Shown in pieces: positions 23,330-36,900 of a stretch of 64,000 nucleotides of DNA. The DNA comes from Panax quinquefolius (lineage: Eukaryota; Streptophyta; Magnoliopsida; Apiales; Araliaceae). The stretch lies in the NCBI GenBank assembly GCA_020205615.1, contig CM035171.1:124190893-124254892 (forward strand), given 5' to 3'. The translations under genes were made by a program, and so were the position numbers. How positions within the stretch are numbered: position 1 is the first letter of the stretch; each line of letters begins with the position of its first letter. A model generated the notes under the pieces. It had not been told where the DNA came from. It did no database searches and saw nothing but the letters and a program-made list of their open reading frames with translations.

Positions 23330-25912
23330 ATATACATACCCAAATAAATCTTCATCACAATTATTTATACATTATTTTACAAAATTGTGAGGACTACTAA
23401 ATAACTCTTTCTAGAACCTTCATTCCATACCCGACCATTTATACTACATTCTCGCCTCCACGAGAAGAAAATGGAACAACAAGGAAAAAGGGTGAGCTCA
23501 ACTAGCCCAAGAAAAATATTATGACTAAGATAATATCTGAACAAATTATCGTTAGTCTCCAACGAGAAAAAATCTAATAGAATACAATAGGCAACCGCTT
23601 TAAATCTTAATATTAAATAATAATTCATTAGAAGAGTTAAGTATTAGAATGCAACTACTATCTTCTATATATGAATTTAAAAGTTCATCGATATTTTATC
23701 CTTAAACATCAATCAATATATATCCGAATCAAATATTCATCTTTGCACTTAAATATATTCATCATCGATATTCATCTAAACACTGTTCATCTTTGCTACT
23801 ACAAAGATATTAATCAAGAGTCATGTTCTTCTAACACTGTCTCATTTGCACTACGGCCAAAGATATTCATCAAAATCATTCATCTTTACTTATATCCAAA
23901 GATATTCAGGGAATATCATCATTTAGATGATGAAAATATTTTAAAGAAAACGAATCCAGTGAAACAAAAGAACAAAATATTAAGGATTAAGTATTTTTAA
24001 ACAATCCAAGTTCAAAAATACTTCATAAGTAATCGAGTGGAGTAAAATTCAAGAATGATCAAAACATGGATACAATCAAAGCTAGTATCTCGAGAATAGA
24101 TATTTTGGACAAAAAGAAGAAATTTCATTTTTGATGAATAGTGCTTATTCGTATTAAAGTGAATAGTCTTGTGTGAATAGTCTTGAATAGTAACTCAGAG
24201 CACACCACAAGATAGAAATTTCACAAAAAAACATCTTCACGCTGAATAGTACTAACTGAATAGTAACTTCGTGAATAGTAACTCATGAATAGTAACTCAA
24301 GAATAGTGAAAAGTTCAAAATTTGATAAAATTTCCAACCAATATTTGACATAATGATATTGAAGAAATAATATCATTTTCGAATAAAATAACATCCCTTA
24401 CCTCGAAAGAACAATACTTAGTTGAAACAGGATATAGGCTATGACTTGAACTTGCCGTGTATAGCAATACTCAAAGTATACTCAAAATACTCACAAGAAT
24501 AAACTCGATAATATAGAGAGAAAACTTGATTTAATTTAGTGTGATTTTCAATTCTAACCTAAGCACCTATTTATAGGAAATTCTTAGAACACAAAGTAGA
24601 AAATTTAATATAATATATTTTAATAATAAATTTTCATACCTCTTTGAAATCAGCTCTAACATTTCACATGCCAACCTTCTAGAAAAAGTAATAAAAAAAC
24701 GTTTTCATAAAATAAATAATTAAAACTTCAAAAATCAATTATTTGGAACTTTGGAACTTTAATAATTCATAATAAATAGCCCTTTTATCGAGAAAATTTG
24801 ATTCTCGTGAGTTTTATAGGAAATTCAATTCTCTACAACTTTGCGGAAGAAAGTTTTCCAAATTCCAAAGAAATTGACCAAAATCCATAAGCAGCGATTT
24901 TCACAAAATTATAATCAAATTTCGGTCAAGAAATGGGTCCACCAACACATAAAACATGTTTTAAATATTTTTGGTAACAAAATACTCTTCCTCCACATAT
25001 ACTCATATATCCCACATTCATTATAAAAATATCATCATTATTATATTATTAAAATAATATATTTAAATGAATTATTTTATCGAAAAAGATAAAATTTCAA
25101 TTTTCAACAATTGTCACATTAAAAATTTTCTCCATCTATATCCACATAAAATCAATATTTTCCTCATCATATGAATCAATAATTAATTATTCACAAATAA
25201 TATTATCAATCACTGATATTAATGACCCGGTGCGTTCGAGGAAAGAGGGGCTTTCCGATAAGAATTTCTCCTTCTTGGCCTTGATTAGGTGACCAAACCT
25301 CTCCTTGAGGCAGAACTTTCTAGACATTGCCAATAATGTTATCTAATAATATTATTTAGATAATATGAATTATTGCTTCAATAATGAAAAATCTTGTGTA
25401 ATGACAATTATTGAAACGACGATAATATAAAATATCGATCGAATTATTGAATCGATAAAATAAAATCTTGAGCGATAATTCACAGTAACAATTATTGAGT
25501 AGTGCCTTCTTACGTAAGAATCAATAATTGGTGCAATCTGACCGTGTCTTCTTGTTCAACAATGCGTATTAGTGTGTTTTAACCAAAATTATTCAACGAT
25601 ATTACTTGGTAACAACTACGCCATTATTTATAAACAACTTATATTTGTCGTTTTTCTTCATCGATAAACTTTCCGTTATGGGGCCCCCAAAGGCTATGGC
25701 AAGTAAATCATTTATATTCCCCAACGATGCGAATATTCCGACGACAGCGAATATTCCCCGTGCAATAATGAATATTTTATAACCATTTGCTTATTCAAAA
25801 TATTTGCGTATTTTACCCATAACTATCCACGTTAATAAAATCAACCCTTACCATTTCAAAATAATAAATAGAGGAAAATAAATTTTATTTATTAATAATT
25901 TGGGGTCTTCTG
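23330..25912 (-). mobile_element. Element C left copy, 3' LTR remainder
   Basis: Continuation of the LTR broken at 13067. ATATACATACCC resumes the LTR and it runs to TTTGGGGTCTTCTGA, the minus-strand LTR start. With 12908-13067 it totals about 2.74 kb. It carries the inverted equivalents of the LTR minisatellite (23740-23910) and the AATAATATTATT palindrome (25348-25359). Confidence 0.88.
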
Positions 25913-27559
25913 ACCTCCCTCCTTATGAAATTTCGTCCTTGATATTGGCGTGCGTCGCACTGTGTTTGAAAAGATGAGAATACCTAAGCTTTCATTTAGT
26001 TTCCAACTCCAGTCATTTCCTCAATAGCATGGTTTCTCCACAAAACTTTAACTTGTGGTATAACCTCGATACATAGGACATGTTCTTTCTATCCAAGATC
26101 TTGACGGTACCTCACTCGTCGTTAAGTCTTGGCTATCTCGTCCGGTTCTAACTTCAATGGCGTGGTTGAATTAGTCCACATATTTACGTAACATCGATCG
26201 TGAAAAGCGTTATGAACAGCGTCGTACTTGGCGGTAAAAACGAGTCTATAGGCCACAGATTCCTATTCGATCAAGAATTTTAAATGGATTAATAAATCGA
26301 AGGTTTGAGCTTTCCTCACCTCACCGATTCTCGCTTTTAAAATAACAACTTCTTGCACCTCCTTCTTCAAATTCATGACTCGGTGTGTAGCTTGAGCGAC
26401 TTTAACTTTATCGATTAAAGTCGATTATACTCGTATATCATCACGTGGGTACCTAGGTTTTCATCTCCATCTCTATTATTTGTAAATTATCTGAAATTAG
26501 TCTTTGACAATATCGTACTCGTACTTATATCGATCTTCTACTCAACACGTCAATTACCACGTTCGACTTTTCGAGGATGGCATGGTCGAAACATGTCTTT
26601 GAAATGAGTCTCCTCTTGAGTTCTTGAAGCTTCTTCCCATTCCTTGTTCCATTTGAATTTTGTATCTCTACTGGTCAATTTGCGTTAATGGAATAGCGAT
26701 TAGAGAATATCCTTCAACGAATCTCCGATAATAACCAACTAAGCCTAGAAAGCTACGTATTTCGATTACTTGATTTAGGTTGTTCTCAAGCGTGACTCAT
26801 ATCCCAACCTTAGATAGCACGTTACAATGACACTATCGGTTTCTTATCACACGAATATGGTGTCCCCTACGAAGAGTCGGCTTCGATGTATTCCACAAAG
26901 GAAGTCACCGGATAAAGGCTCAGTACCAAATTCTATAGTTGAATTTTTAACTCACGAAGTTCAATAGGAGCCATTCGATGTGAGATTTTAGAAATGAGTT
27001 TTGTCTGGGTTCAAAGTCGATACAAAATTTAATATCGAGCTTTGGGAGTAAGCGAGAAATTCTTGAAATCGTCGGAAAAATCAATAACAACAGAATATTA
27101 TTCAAATCGGCGTGTCTTTATTCAAATCCATAACATGGACTAAGAAAACTTGACATCCGTAATAAGCGAATGACTTCATGGCTTGATATGAAAATGTTTG
27201 ACTACTGATGGTTTGATTGCTTGAATTGAATAACGAGTTGCTTAGGAATATGAAAACTAACAACCTTACGAAAAGTAATCAATTTCGGCATGATGAGTAG
27301 TTAACCTTAAAATCACATCAAAAGCAAATATCTCTATAGAAATAAGGTTAACATGTAATGTGATAGTGCTGACTGAATCAAGTAAGATTTCTAAACAACG
27401 GATGTAATAAAATTTTCTCTAGCAGAGTCTCCATAAATAGGTCAAAGTCTAATTTCTCGTAGTCAAGTTCAAGCGTTGAGCGCAAGAAAGAGATAAAAGA
27501 ATGGGTAGAACAAAGATATCTAGTAAGGTATAAACTTCGCGAAGAATTTATAATTAACT

Positions 27560-28800
27560 AACTTGTGCTAACCGTTCGGGTTCTCTCGTATTTTGATGGG
27601 TCACGACAAACGCTCTTCCGAGAACCGTTGACTTTGACTTTTTCTGGAACATCCTTTTGAGTCACCATTCCCGCTGGATGGGTTTCGATATCGTCTGATC
27701 TCGGCGATATGTCCTTCTTTTCCACAATTATAGCATACCTTAAACTGTTGTGGGCGGTTTGGGTGCGATATCCCCTCTTTCCGCATTTGTAACATCTGAT
27801 CAGGTGGTCTTTCTCCTCCCTTGGAACCAATTCTTCTTGGCGGCGACGTCTTCACATAGTCGTTGTTGAATCTCCTCTTTTTAAAATCTCCTCCCGACTT
27901 CGCTTCTTCTATTTTCATGGCCACGATTACCACCGAGTGGTTACCGCCTTTGTCAAGTATTCTTCTTTCTCCGTTGGTTATCGTTATTCGATGGCTAACT
28001 TATCTTGATATGATCCTGGTTTATGGTCCCTCGGTTGAACGTACTCGTTATCTCATTTCTAACAAGCGAGCCACAGTGACAACATCTGAATAGAGAAAAT
28101 TTATGAGAAATGAGATCTTGGCGTATCTCGGGTTTTCAAATCTCTCGAAACATCCGCGTCATCGTTCCTCATTCTCCACCAAATGAGGTCTGAAACTGGA
28201 TAACTCCATGAACTTCGCCTCGTCTTTGGGACAAATCGTGTTATTACGCTCCGATCTAATAAACTCCACTTCCTTCATATAGCCATGAATACTTTCGAGG
28301 AAGTACTTGTCATTGAAGCTGCTTGGCGTCTCCCATGACATCTTTGAGTGCGGTTGGATGGGTGCAACCATGATTCCACCGATGTCTGCCTCGTTCACGG
28401 AACATAAAAAGTGGCGAATGGAACTTTACTGTTCCTCAATGCATCCCAGACATCGAATATCTTGGTAATTTGTTTGACCCATGTCTCGCCTTAATCGGAT
28501 CCGGCTTTCCCAGAATTACGGTGGTCCCAACTCTTTGAAGCTGCTTGGGCAGTGACCACCGTGAATTGCTATCATTTCCTCCCGTATTTTGAACACGAGT
28601 CTCCCTCGTGCGATTTTGCATGAGCTACAAAAACACAAACATCCCATCGTTCATCATCGCTTTCGATTGGCGTTGTTCACGGGAGGAACATTGCCCGACT
28701 GACTGCACGTTCTCCACGTTGGTGAGTACATGCATCTCCACGGTCTCATTTACTCCTTATTAATATTCTCGTTCGACATTCTCAAATCGTACGTAAAACA
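27560..28800 (-). pseudogene. gag: Element C gag-protease, left copy
   Basis: Minus-strand frames show a MSWETPSSFNDKYF segment near 28300, EFIRSERN near 28245, a basic KRRFNND linker near 27865, and zinc knuckles CYKCGKRGYRTQTAHN near 27785 and CYNCGKEGHIAEI near 27730. The protease region is downstream (27560-27360). Its active-site position at 27505-27520 reads differently from the right copy, with CAAAGA where the right copy has CCGG, and the DTG is lost. Gag retention would let this element be packaged with enzymes from relatives. Confidence 0.75.
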
Positions 28801-28950
28801 AGGTTTAATTAAGGAAATCAATATATCACATAATATCCCATATATTGACCCGACTAACAAATAAGCTTAGGTAGGACACCACTAGCGAAGGATTTACTCG
28901 TCTCTCCCTCCTAGTTCTATTCCTCGATCTCCGCTGGAGATCATATCCTA

Positions 28951-28964
28951 AAGCTCGATACCAA
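28951..28964 (-). other. Primer binding site, element C left copy
   Basis: Minus strand TTGGTATCGAGCTT, four bases inside the 5' LTR end at 28969. It fits the initiator Met tRNA complement with one base missing. Confidence 0.7.
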
Positions 28965-28968
28965 GCCG

Positions 28969-29168
28969 TGGCGCCCCCAAAATAGGTCCATTCCATCGAC
29001 CCATTCTCGAGTCGCCAAATACATGATGCGTAAATAACTACAACTTTATTAATACATTTGTCGTAAGTAAAATACGACAACATATATACTTGTGAGGACT
29101 CTTAAATAACTCTGACAATATACATACCCAAATAAATCTTCATCACAATTATTTATACATTATTTTAC
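28969..29168 (-). mobile_element. Element C left copy, 5' LTR truncated by gap
   Basis: TGGCGCCCCCAAAATAGG onward, matching 46038-46240 of the right copy. It ends at TATTTTAC where the N run starts. A short internal loss near 29098-29115 removes part of the TTGTCTTCTAGAC segment. Confidence 0.85.
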
Positions 29169-29268
29169 NNNNNNNNNNNNNNNNNNNNNNNNNNNNNNNN
29201 NNNNNNNNNNNNNNNNNNNNNNNNNNNNNNNNNNNNNNNNNNNNNNNNNNNNNNNNNNNNNNNNNNNN
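29169..29268. other. Assembly gap, 100 N
   Basis: Exactly 100 N, the usual placeholder for a gap of unknown size. The left side stops in an LTR of element C and the right side starts in the RT region of an A-type element in the opposite orientation. The two sides were joined by scaffolding, not by sequence. Confidence 0.95.
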
Positions 29269-31503
29269 AAACCAACTATATGCCAAATTGAAGAAATGCG
29301 AGATCCGCTTGAGGAAGTAGCATTCCTTGGGCACGTGGTGTTAAACATGGAGTATCTGTTGATCCTATGAAGATCAAGTAATACAAAGTCGAGCAATCAA
29401 GTTTCAAGGATCAAGTACGAAGCTTTTTGGGCTTAGTCGGTTATTATTGGAGATTCGTTGGAAGAGTTTTCTAATCGCTACTCCATTAACTCAAATTAAC
29501 TCTAAGGATACAAAATTCGCTTGGGAGCGAAGAATGCGAGAAAAGTTTCCAAGAGCTTAAGAGGAAACTTATTTTAAGACTGTTCTAACAATACCATCCT
29601 GGGTCTGGATGGATTTATATTCTACAATGATGCTTCGGTAAAGGGTTAGGATGTGTTCTCATGCAACGTGGAAAGTCATAGCCTATGCTCTCGCGACAAC
29701 TTAAAGAGTATGAGAGGAATTATCCTACCCATGATCAGAGTTAGCATTGCTTTATGTTCGCTAAAAATATGGAGGCACTATCTATATGTGGGGAGAAAGT
29801 GGAGATATATTCGCACCATAAAAGCCTTAAATATTTCTTCACTCAAAAATAACTCAACATGCTAGTCGACGTTGGCTCGAGCTATTGAAAGACTAACGCA
29901 CCACACCATTCAATACCATCCCGGTAAAGTTTAACGTGGTAGCCGACGATCGAGTAGAAGATAAGATCATACATGGAATGAGTGCGATGATGTCAAGTAT
30001 ACGACAGAGCCAACTTTAATAGAAAAGTTAAGGTTGCTCAAGCCACCCACCCTTTGAGTCTGATGCGTATGAAGAAGAAAGTACAAGAAGGAGCTATTCC
30101 GGGCGAGAATTGATGAAGAAGGAATACTTCGAGTCCACTCTCAGACTTTGTGTTCTAACGACTGATTTGAAGTACAAGATTATGATGGAGGCACACAATA
30201 CGCCATTTGCAATCCATCCTCGAAGTACTAAATGTATCGTGATCTTGATATACATTTTGGTGGAACAATATGAAGAGAGATTGCAAAGTTTATCTCGACG
30301 TGTTTAACTCGCTTAACGTGTAAAGCGGAGCATCTTTGTACCTAAGGGTCCATTGCAACCACTTGAGATTTTGAATGGAAGTGGGAACACATTACTATGG
30401 ATTTCATATACGGGTCTTCCACGGTTTCTCAAGGCATCAATGCTATTTGGGTTATCATTGATAGATTAACCAAGTTCCGCTTCATTTCTTGCCGACACGG
30501 AGACTTATTCCTCGAACGTCTTGCTAGTACGTATGACGTGAATGAGATTGTGAGATTGCATGGCATGCCCTCGTATCCATAGTTTTGGGATCGTGACCCA
30601 AGATTCACTTCAAGATTTTGGGTTAGCTTCAGAAAAGCTATGGGCACGGATTTACGATTTAGTTCAAAAGATACCATCCCCAAACCAGATGACAATGGAG
30701 AGGATTATTCAAACTCTGAAGATCTATTAAGACTCGTGTCCTAGACTTCAAGGGTAGTTGGGATAAGTATTTACCATTGGTGGAATTCCTCCCACAACAA
30801 CAGCTTATCGCAAGTATAGGTGTGGCTCCATTCAAGCATTATATGGACGTAAAATGTCATTCTCCAATATGTTGGGATGAGTGGGTGAAGAACATTGTTG
30901 GGACCCGAAAGTTAAAGTACGTATTATCACCGAAAAGATCCAAATGATTGACAATGTATACAAACGGCACAAGATCGACAAAAGAGTTATCGCGGATCTT
31001 CATCGAAAGGACGTGGAATTTAGTGTAAGGGGATCATGTATTGGTGCGAGTCAGCTCCCATGGAAGGGAGTTACAAGATTTGGGAAGAGAGAGAAAGCTC
31101 AATCCACGCATTTATTGGTCCATTTCAAATTCTCGTACCGAGTAGGAAATGTAGCCTATAGACTTGCGTTACCTCCCGAGTATGTCTCGTGTTCATAATG
31201 TGTTTCACATATCTCAGCATTTCGTAAATATGTGAAAGACCGAACCACGTTATCGAGTTAGAACCGGACGAGATAGCCGAAGACTTAACGATAGGAGGTA
31301 CTGGTCAAGATCTTCGATAGGAAGGAGCATGTCCTACGCTAAGAAAGGTCAGTACCACAAGTTAAAGTTTTGTGGAGGAATCATGCTATAGAGGAAATGA
31401 CCGGGAATTGGAAACGGGAAATGAAAGCGAGGTATCCTCACCTTTTCAAACACTGTGCACGTATGTCAATTTCGAGGACTTAAATTTCATAAGGAGGGGA
31501 GGG
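29269..31503 (+). pseudogene. Element A right copy: RT end, RNase H, integrase, chromodomain
   Basis: Polyprotein segment starting in the RT C-terminus (PSGXVAFLGH-type region near 29320 and GYYWRF near 29450). RNase H follows (LGCVLMQRG near 29650; [11 protein letters not shown] near 29817-29850; a DALSRR-like end near 29945). Integrase spans about 30105-31190 (MDFI...GLP near 30397, VIIDRLTKF near 30450, DRDPRF near 30590, GVAPF near 30820), then the chromodomain-type tail and a polypurine tract near 31485-31503. Indels break the frames throughout. It is the remaining internal part of the insertion at site A; its 5' part lies in the gap. Confidence 0.88.
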
Positions 31504-34267
31504 TCAGAAGACCCCAACTTATTATTAATGAAATTTAATTTTCTATTTATTATTTTGAAATAGTAAGGGTTGATTTGATTAATGTGGATAGTTAGGGTTA
31601 AATACGCAAATATTTCAAAATAAGCAAGTGGTTATAAAATATTCATCATTTGTTTGGGGAATATTCGTTTTGTCGTGGAATATTCGTGACTGTCAGAATA
31701 TTCGTATTTACTTAGCCAGGCCATGTATGGGCCCCATAACGGAAAGCTTATTGGATGAAGAAAACGACTAAATATAAGTTGTTTTTAAATAACTAGCGTA
31801 GTTTGTTACTGCAAGTAATCTTGTTTGAATACCCTTGTGGTTAAAACACACTATTATCTGTCGTTGTTGAACAAGAAGACACCAGTATCACCAATTCATT
31901 ATTGATTCTTACGTAGAAGGCACTACTCAATAATGGTTACGATAATTATTTATTCAAAGATTTTATCGAGTTAATAATTGTCGCGTTGATATTTTATATC
32001 GTCATTGTTTCAATAATCACATTACAAAGATTTTCATTATCGAAACAATAATTCATATTATCTGAATAATATTATTAGATAACATTATTGGCAATGTCTA
32101 GAAAGTTCATCTAAGGAGAGGTTTCGTCACCTAATGCTACGCCAGAGAAGAAGAAATTCTTATTGAAAGCCCCTCTTCCTTTGAACCTACTGTCAGTTGT
32201 CAATATCAGGATTCGTAATATTATTTGTGAATAATTAATTATTGATTTATATGATGAGGAAAATATTGATTTTATGTGGATATAGATGGAGAAAATTTTT
32301 AAAATGACAATTGTTGAAAATTAATATTTTATCTTTTTCCCGATAAAATAATTCATTTAAATATATTATTTTAATAATATATTAACGGTGATATTTTTAC
32401 AATCTAATATGGGATATATGAGTATACGAGGAGGAAGAGTATTTTGTTGCAATAAATGTTTTAAAACATGTTAAACATGCTTCATTGGACCCCATTTATT
32501 GATCGAATTTGATTATAACTTTGTAAAATCCCCGCTTGTGGATTTCTTGTCAATTTCTATTTGGAATTTGGAAAACTTTCTTCGCAAAGTTGTAGAGAAT
32601 TGAATTTCCTATAAAAACTCGCAAGATTCGAATTTTCTGATGAAAGGCTATTTATTATGAATTATTGAAGTTCAAGTTCAAATAATTGATTTTTGTAAGT
32701 TTTAATTATTTATTTTATGAAAAATGTTTTTATCATTTCTTTCTAGAAGGTTGGCATGTGGGAAATGTTGGGATCTGATTTCCAAAGAGGCGAGGAAATT
32801 TATTAATAATAATATATTTTATTAAATTTTTTCGCTTTTGGTGTTCTAAGCATTTTCCTATAAATAGGTGCTTAGGTTAGAATTGAAAATCACACTTTAA
32901 ATCAAGTTTCTCTCTCTATATTATCGAAGTTTATTCTTGTGAGTATTTTGAGTATACTTTGAGTATTGCTATACTATGATAAGTCCAAGTCATAGCTTTA
33001 TATCCGTGTTTTTAAATTAGAAGATCGATCTTTCGAGTAAGTGGATATTTTTTTTTTGTAATGATATTATTTCTTTAATATCATTATACTGTGAAATGTT
33101 GATTCAAGTTTTTATCAAATTTAGAACTTTTTCATGTATTGGGGTTACTATTCATGGGTTACTATTCATGAAGTTCTTATTCACGAAGTTCTTATTCATG
33201 CGGAGTTACATTATTCACGAGTTACTTATTCACGAAAGTACTATTCGTAAGCGTGAAGATGTTTTTGTGGAATTTCTATCTTTTGGTGTTGAGTTATTAT
33301 TCACGATACTCAAGACTATTCACGATACTGTGATTATTCAATCGAAAAATAAAATTTCTTCATTTCGTCTAAAACATCTATTCCGGATACTAACTCGATC
33401 AGATCCATGTTTTTGATCATTCTTGAATTTTACACCACTATGATTATTTTTGAGGTATTTTTTGGACGTGGATAAAACCAAGTACTAATCCTTAATCCTT
33501 AATCCCTTGTCATTTTGTTTCAATTGGATTCGCTTTCTTTAAAAAAATATTTTTCATCATCCTCGACCTTAAATGATGATATTATGGAATATCTTTGGCC
33601 TTCTGTAGTGCAAAGATGAATGATTTTGAAGAATATCTTTGGCCCGTAGTGCAAAGATGAGCAGTGTTTAAATGAACACGATTAATCGATGAATATCTTT
33701 GGCCTGTAGTGCAAAGATGAATATTTGATTCCGGATGTATATTGATTGATGTTACAGGGATAAAAGATGAGCGATGAACTTTTAAATTCATACATAGAAG
33801 ATAGTAGTTTGCATTCTCTACTTAACTCTTCTAATGAATTATTATTTCTCATGCGAATATTGATTTAAAATTTGTTGTCTATTGTATTCTATTATATTTT
33901 TCCTGTTGAAGACTAACGATAATTTGTTGTATATTATCTTAGTTATAATATTCTTTATCGAAGCTAGTTGAGCTCACCCCTTTCCTTTTTGTTCCATTTT
34001 CTCGGGAGGTGAGAATATAATAGCGATAAGAGTAGCCTGGTATGGAATGAAGGTTTTAGAAAGGATTGTTTAGTAGTCCTCACCATTTTGTAAAATAATG
34101 TATCAATAAATGTGATGAGGATTTATTTGAGTATAAATATTGTCTAGAAGATAATATTTGTATTCAAACTCACGCTTTCTTGTTGTAATAATAAAGTTGT
34201 AGGTTTTTACGTATCATGTATCGATAACTCGTAATAGGTGATGTATACCTATTTTGGAAGCGCCACA
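31504..34267 (+). mobile_element. Element A right copy, 3' LTR
   Basis: Starts with TCAGAAGACCCCAACTT (a garbled TGTAAGACCCC) and ends TTTTGGAAGCGCCACA at 34267, about 2,764 bp. It is followed by TTCAA at 34268-34272, the same target sequence as the solo LTR at site A in the left copy. It is colinear with 6941-9750 but has three instead of four minisatellite units (33585-33730). Confidence 0.9.
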
Positions 34268-36900
34268 TTCAAGGTTAGAGAATTCAATGATATCCACACT
34301 TGTTCTGGTAATGTATTGTTGGGAGACCACGTATGCGGGCAAATAAGTGAGTTGGTCGGTTGAATGCATAATGCAAAAAAAATAACAAATTTGAAGAAAA
34401 TATACACACCAACCGATATTGTGAAAGACATATGATGTCGTAATATAATGTGTCTATCTCTTACCAAAAAGCATGGAGATCGAAGGAGAAAGCGTTGGAA
34501 AAGGTGAGAGGAAATCCACACACTACTACTCTTCATCCCATCATGGTTACACATGTCAAGAAAACAAATCCAGTAACACCTTAAAAACATTTATTGCTTT
34601 TATATCATTATACAAGAACTAATATGATGTTCCACATTAACTCAAGATATGATTACACGATAGATTGTTTACCAATGTAAATTGTTTATCGATTAATATT
34701 GTATTGGTTACCTTCATGCAACATGTTGGTTATCAGATAATGCATTGGTTACCAAACATGTGGTTACCAAGCATTAGTCGATATTATTCAAGAACCAAAA
34801 TAGCATTAGTCAAGAATCAATTAAGCATTATACAAGAAACAATAAACTATTACACAAAGAACTCAATACACCTTTGTATGCGATGTCGTATGTTTAGTTA
34901 TTATTAGTATTAACCATTTGTATGCGGTTATTATACATGTTTGGTTACCTTAATACGCATGTTTAGTTACTAAATATAATATACAATTTGTATACCATTA
35001 ACCACATGAACGATTCATGATTACTAGTAATTTGGATATGATACTACTTGTAATTCTAATGATAGTCTTGATGATGTTTATATCGGGTCCAATCGCGACC
35101 CTTGAGTTGGAAACAAATGGTCGTTTCAAGTATCTATTCTTTGCTATTGGAGCATCCATTCAAGCATGGCACCATTGTTTTCAATCATTGTAATCGATGG
35201 CACATTCATACAATCAACTTTATTTGGGACATTCTCGATAAAGAAGCACACAAGATAAGATACAAACCAAACATTATCCTCGATTGCTTTTTCAGGTTGT
35301 GTGGCAAAATGAAATGAATTGTCTTGGAAATGGTTTTCGTAAATTTGAGAATTGCTTGTGGAGTTAGGGAAGGTCAATGTATTGTTTAGAATGTATATGA
35401 AGCCATTATACAAGGACTGAATTGTGTGTTTAGAATATCACGCATGGTTCTGACATATATATATCTTGAAAAATATAAAAAACAGATTCAAAAAGAAAGG
35501 AGAAGAAGTTAAGCGAGGCTTTAACTGGGGTTTGTAGAGCTTACACTATTGAACAATTCAACAAACACATGGCTGAACTTGATGCCATTGATCCTTGAAT
35601 AAGGACATATCTGGAGGAAGAGGTCAAGTTGGATAGGTGCACCAGGCTCCATGGGACTGTAGGCAAGTACTCAACAATGACTTCAAACACCGCCGAATCT
35701 ATTAACAATGCAATCAAGTTTATCGGGGATCTTCCGATTATGACAATGATTGAATGCCTACGTTATGCGGTTCAAAGATGGTATTTCCACAAACAAACAA
35801 TGTACCATATCAACATTCACAACACTTTCCACAACAAATGAGAGAAAGTTGCAATCTAATATCTTTAAATCAAAGATACTTAAGGTAATTAATACTCAAT
35901 TTAAATTATTGCATCCTAATTTGCATTTTCAATCTCATCGACTATTACTAACTTGGTTACTTACTAATGCTAACTTAGTTCTTGTGTAACATTAAATTGA
36001 TTCTTGATTATTCTTGAAGTCAAGTTCTTGTGTAACCATATAATGGTTATTTATTATTCTTTGAAGTTGGTTCTTGTGTAACATTATCTTGACTAACAAG
36101 AATTTAGTTCTTCGGATAAAATTATAATCTTTATTGGTTCAAGAGTAATGCTAACTTACTTAATGTGCAACATTATATTCAAGTTATCGATTACTCTTGA
36201 ATTGCTTCTTCGTGTACTTATATATAACGTTACTATATATTGCTTATTTAGTTATGTGTAACATTATATTGATTCTTGATCAATACCGACTTAGTTACTA
36301 TATAACATTATAATGTTCTTGAGATTTATAATTGTTTCTTTTATATTGGTGGTTACTTATTGACTAATATTGTTTACTAGTTAATTCGTTATTGTATATT
36401 TGGATGAAACCGTTAATTTGATTGTATACATTGGGTGTTGTAGGTTGAGACATCAAACTTAGTGATTTTCACTTTATTTACGATGTCTATAAATGATATA
36501 TTGTGGACATCGAACAAAAGACATGCATATATGTCAGTAAATTTTAGTACCATGAGATGCCTTGCTTCAAGACAGTTTCTGCCAAGTTATGAAAGCAAGA
36601 GAAATTTGAAATTATGATTTTTGCTCAAGAAATTACACTAAAGCAACTTTTGTCAAGACATATTCAGACTTCCATCGTGCCATTAGATGACAAAGAAAAG
36701 CGGGATGTATCGGAAGAAATAAAAACATATGTATAAAACCACCCAACACAAGAAGCCGTTAGAAGACCAAAAAAGAGAGGTACAAACACGATTTGAAATC
36801 AAAATTCAAAACAAATGCAAGAAAGTGTTAAGAAAAGGACACAATGAGAAAAACACGCATTAATCCCCGGTTTTAAGACCACTAAAAGGGTCCGATATAG
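34268..36900 (+). pseudogene. mudrA: mudrA-type transposase, right copy
   Basis: Colinear with 9751-12373, including both introns (about 34574-35099 and 35885-36443) and the stop TAG at 36898-36900. It complements the left copy. RFKYLFFAIGAS near 35123-35160 is in frame here but shifted in the left copy, and the catalytic Glu in NTAESINNAIKFI is intact (35695-35697). DGTF near 35200 is present, while the second catalytic Asp region near 35390-35410 is again unreadable. It carries its own frameshifts in the N-terminal domain. The two copies look like alleles or a recent duplicate of one gene. Confidence 0.82.

Larger units (their letters stand above)
25913..28968 (-). mobile_element. Element C left copy, internal region (gag-protease only)
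   Basis: About 3.06 kb against 4.75 kb in element B. From the 5' side (right): PBS 28951-28964, gag, protease, a scrap of the RT flanks, the RNase H-integrase link, the integrase end and chromodomain tail, then the polypurine tract 25913-25935. The RT core, RNase H and integrase core are absent. Junctions appear near 26577-26600 (RNase H start to end) and 26316-26328 (link to integrase C-terminus). Both are shared with the right copy, so they are not local assembly errors. It is a nonautonomous element resembling the TR-GAG type. Confidence 0.8.

Noticed and set aside
27558..27933. Two overlapping minus frames treated as separate zinc-finger genes
   Set aside because: Each carries one of the two CCHC knuckles of the same gag. 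A frameshift between them splits one protein into two frames.
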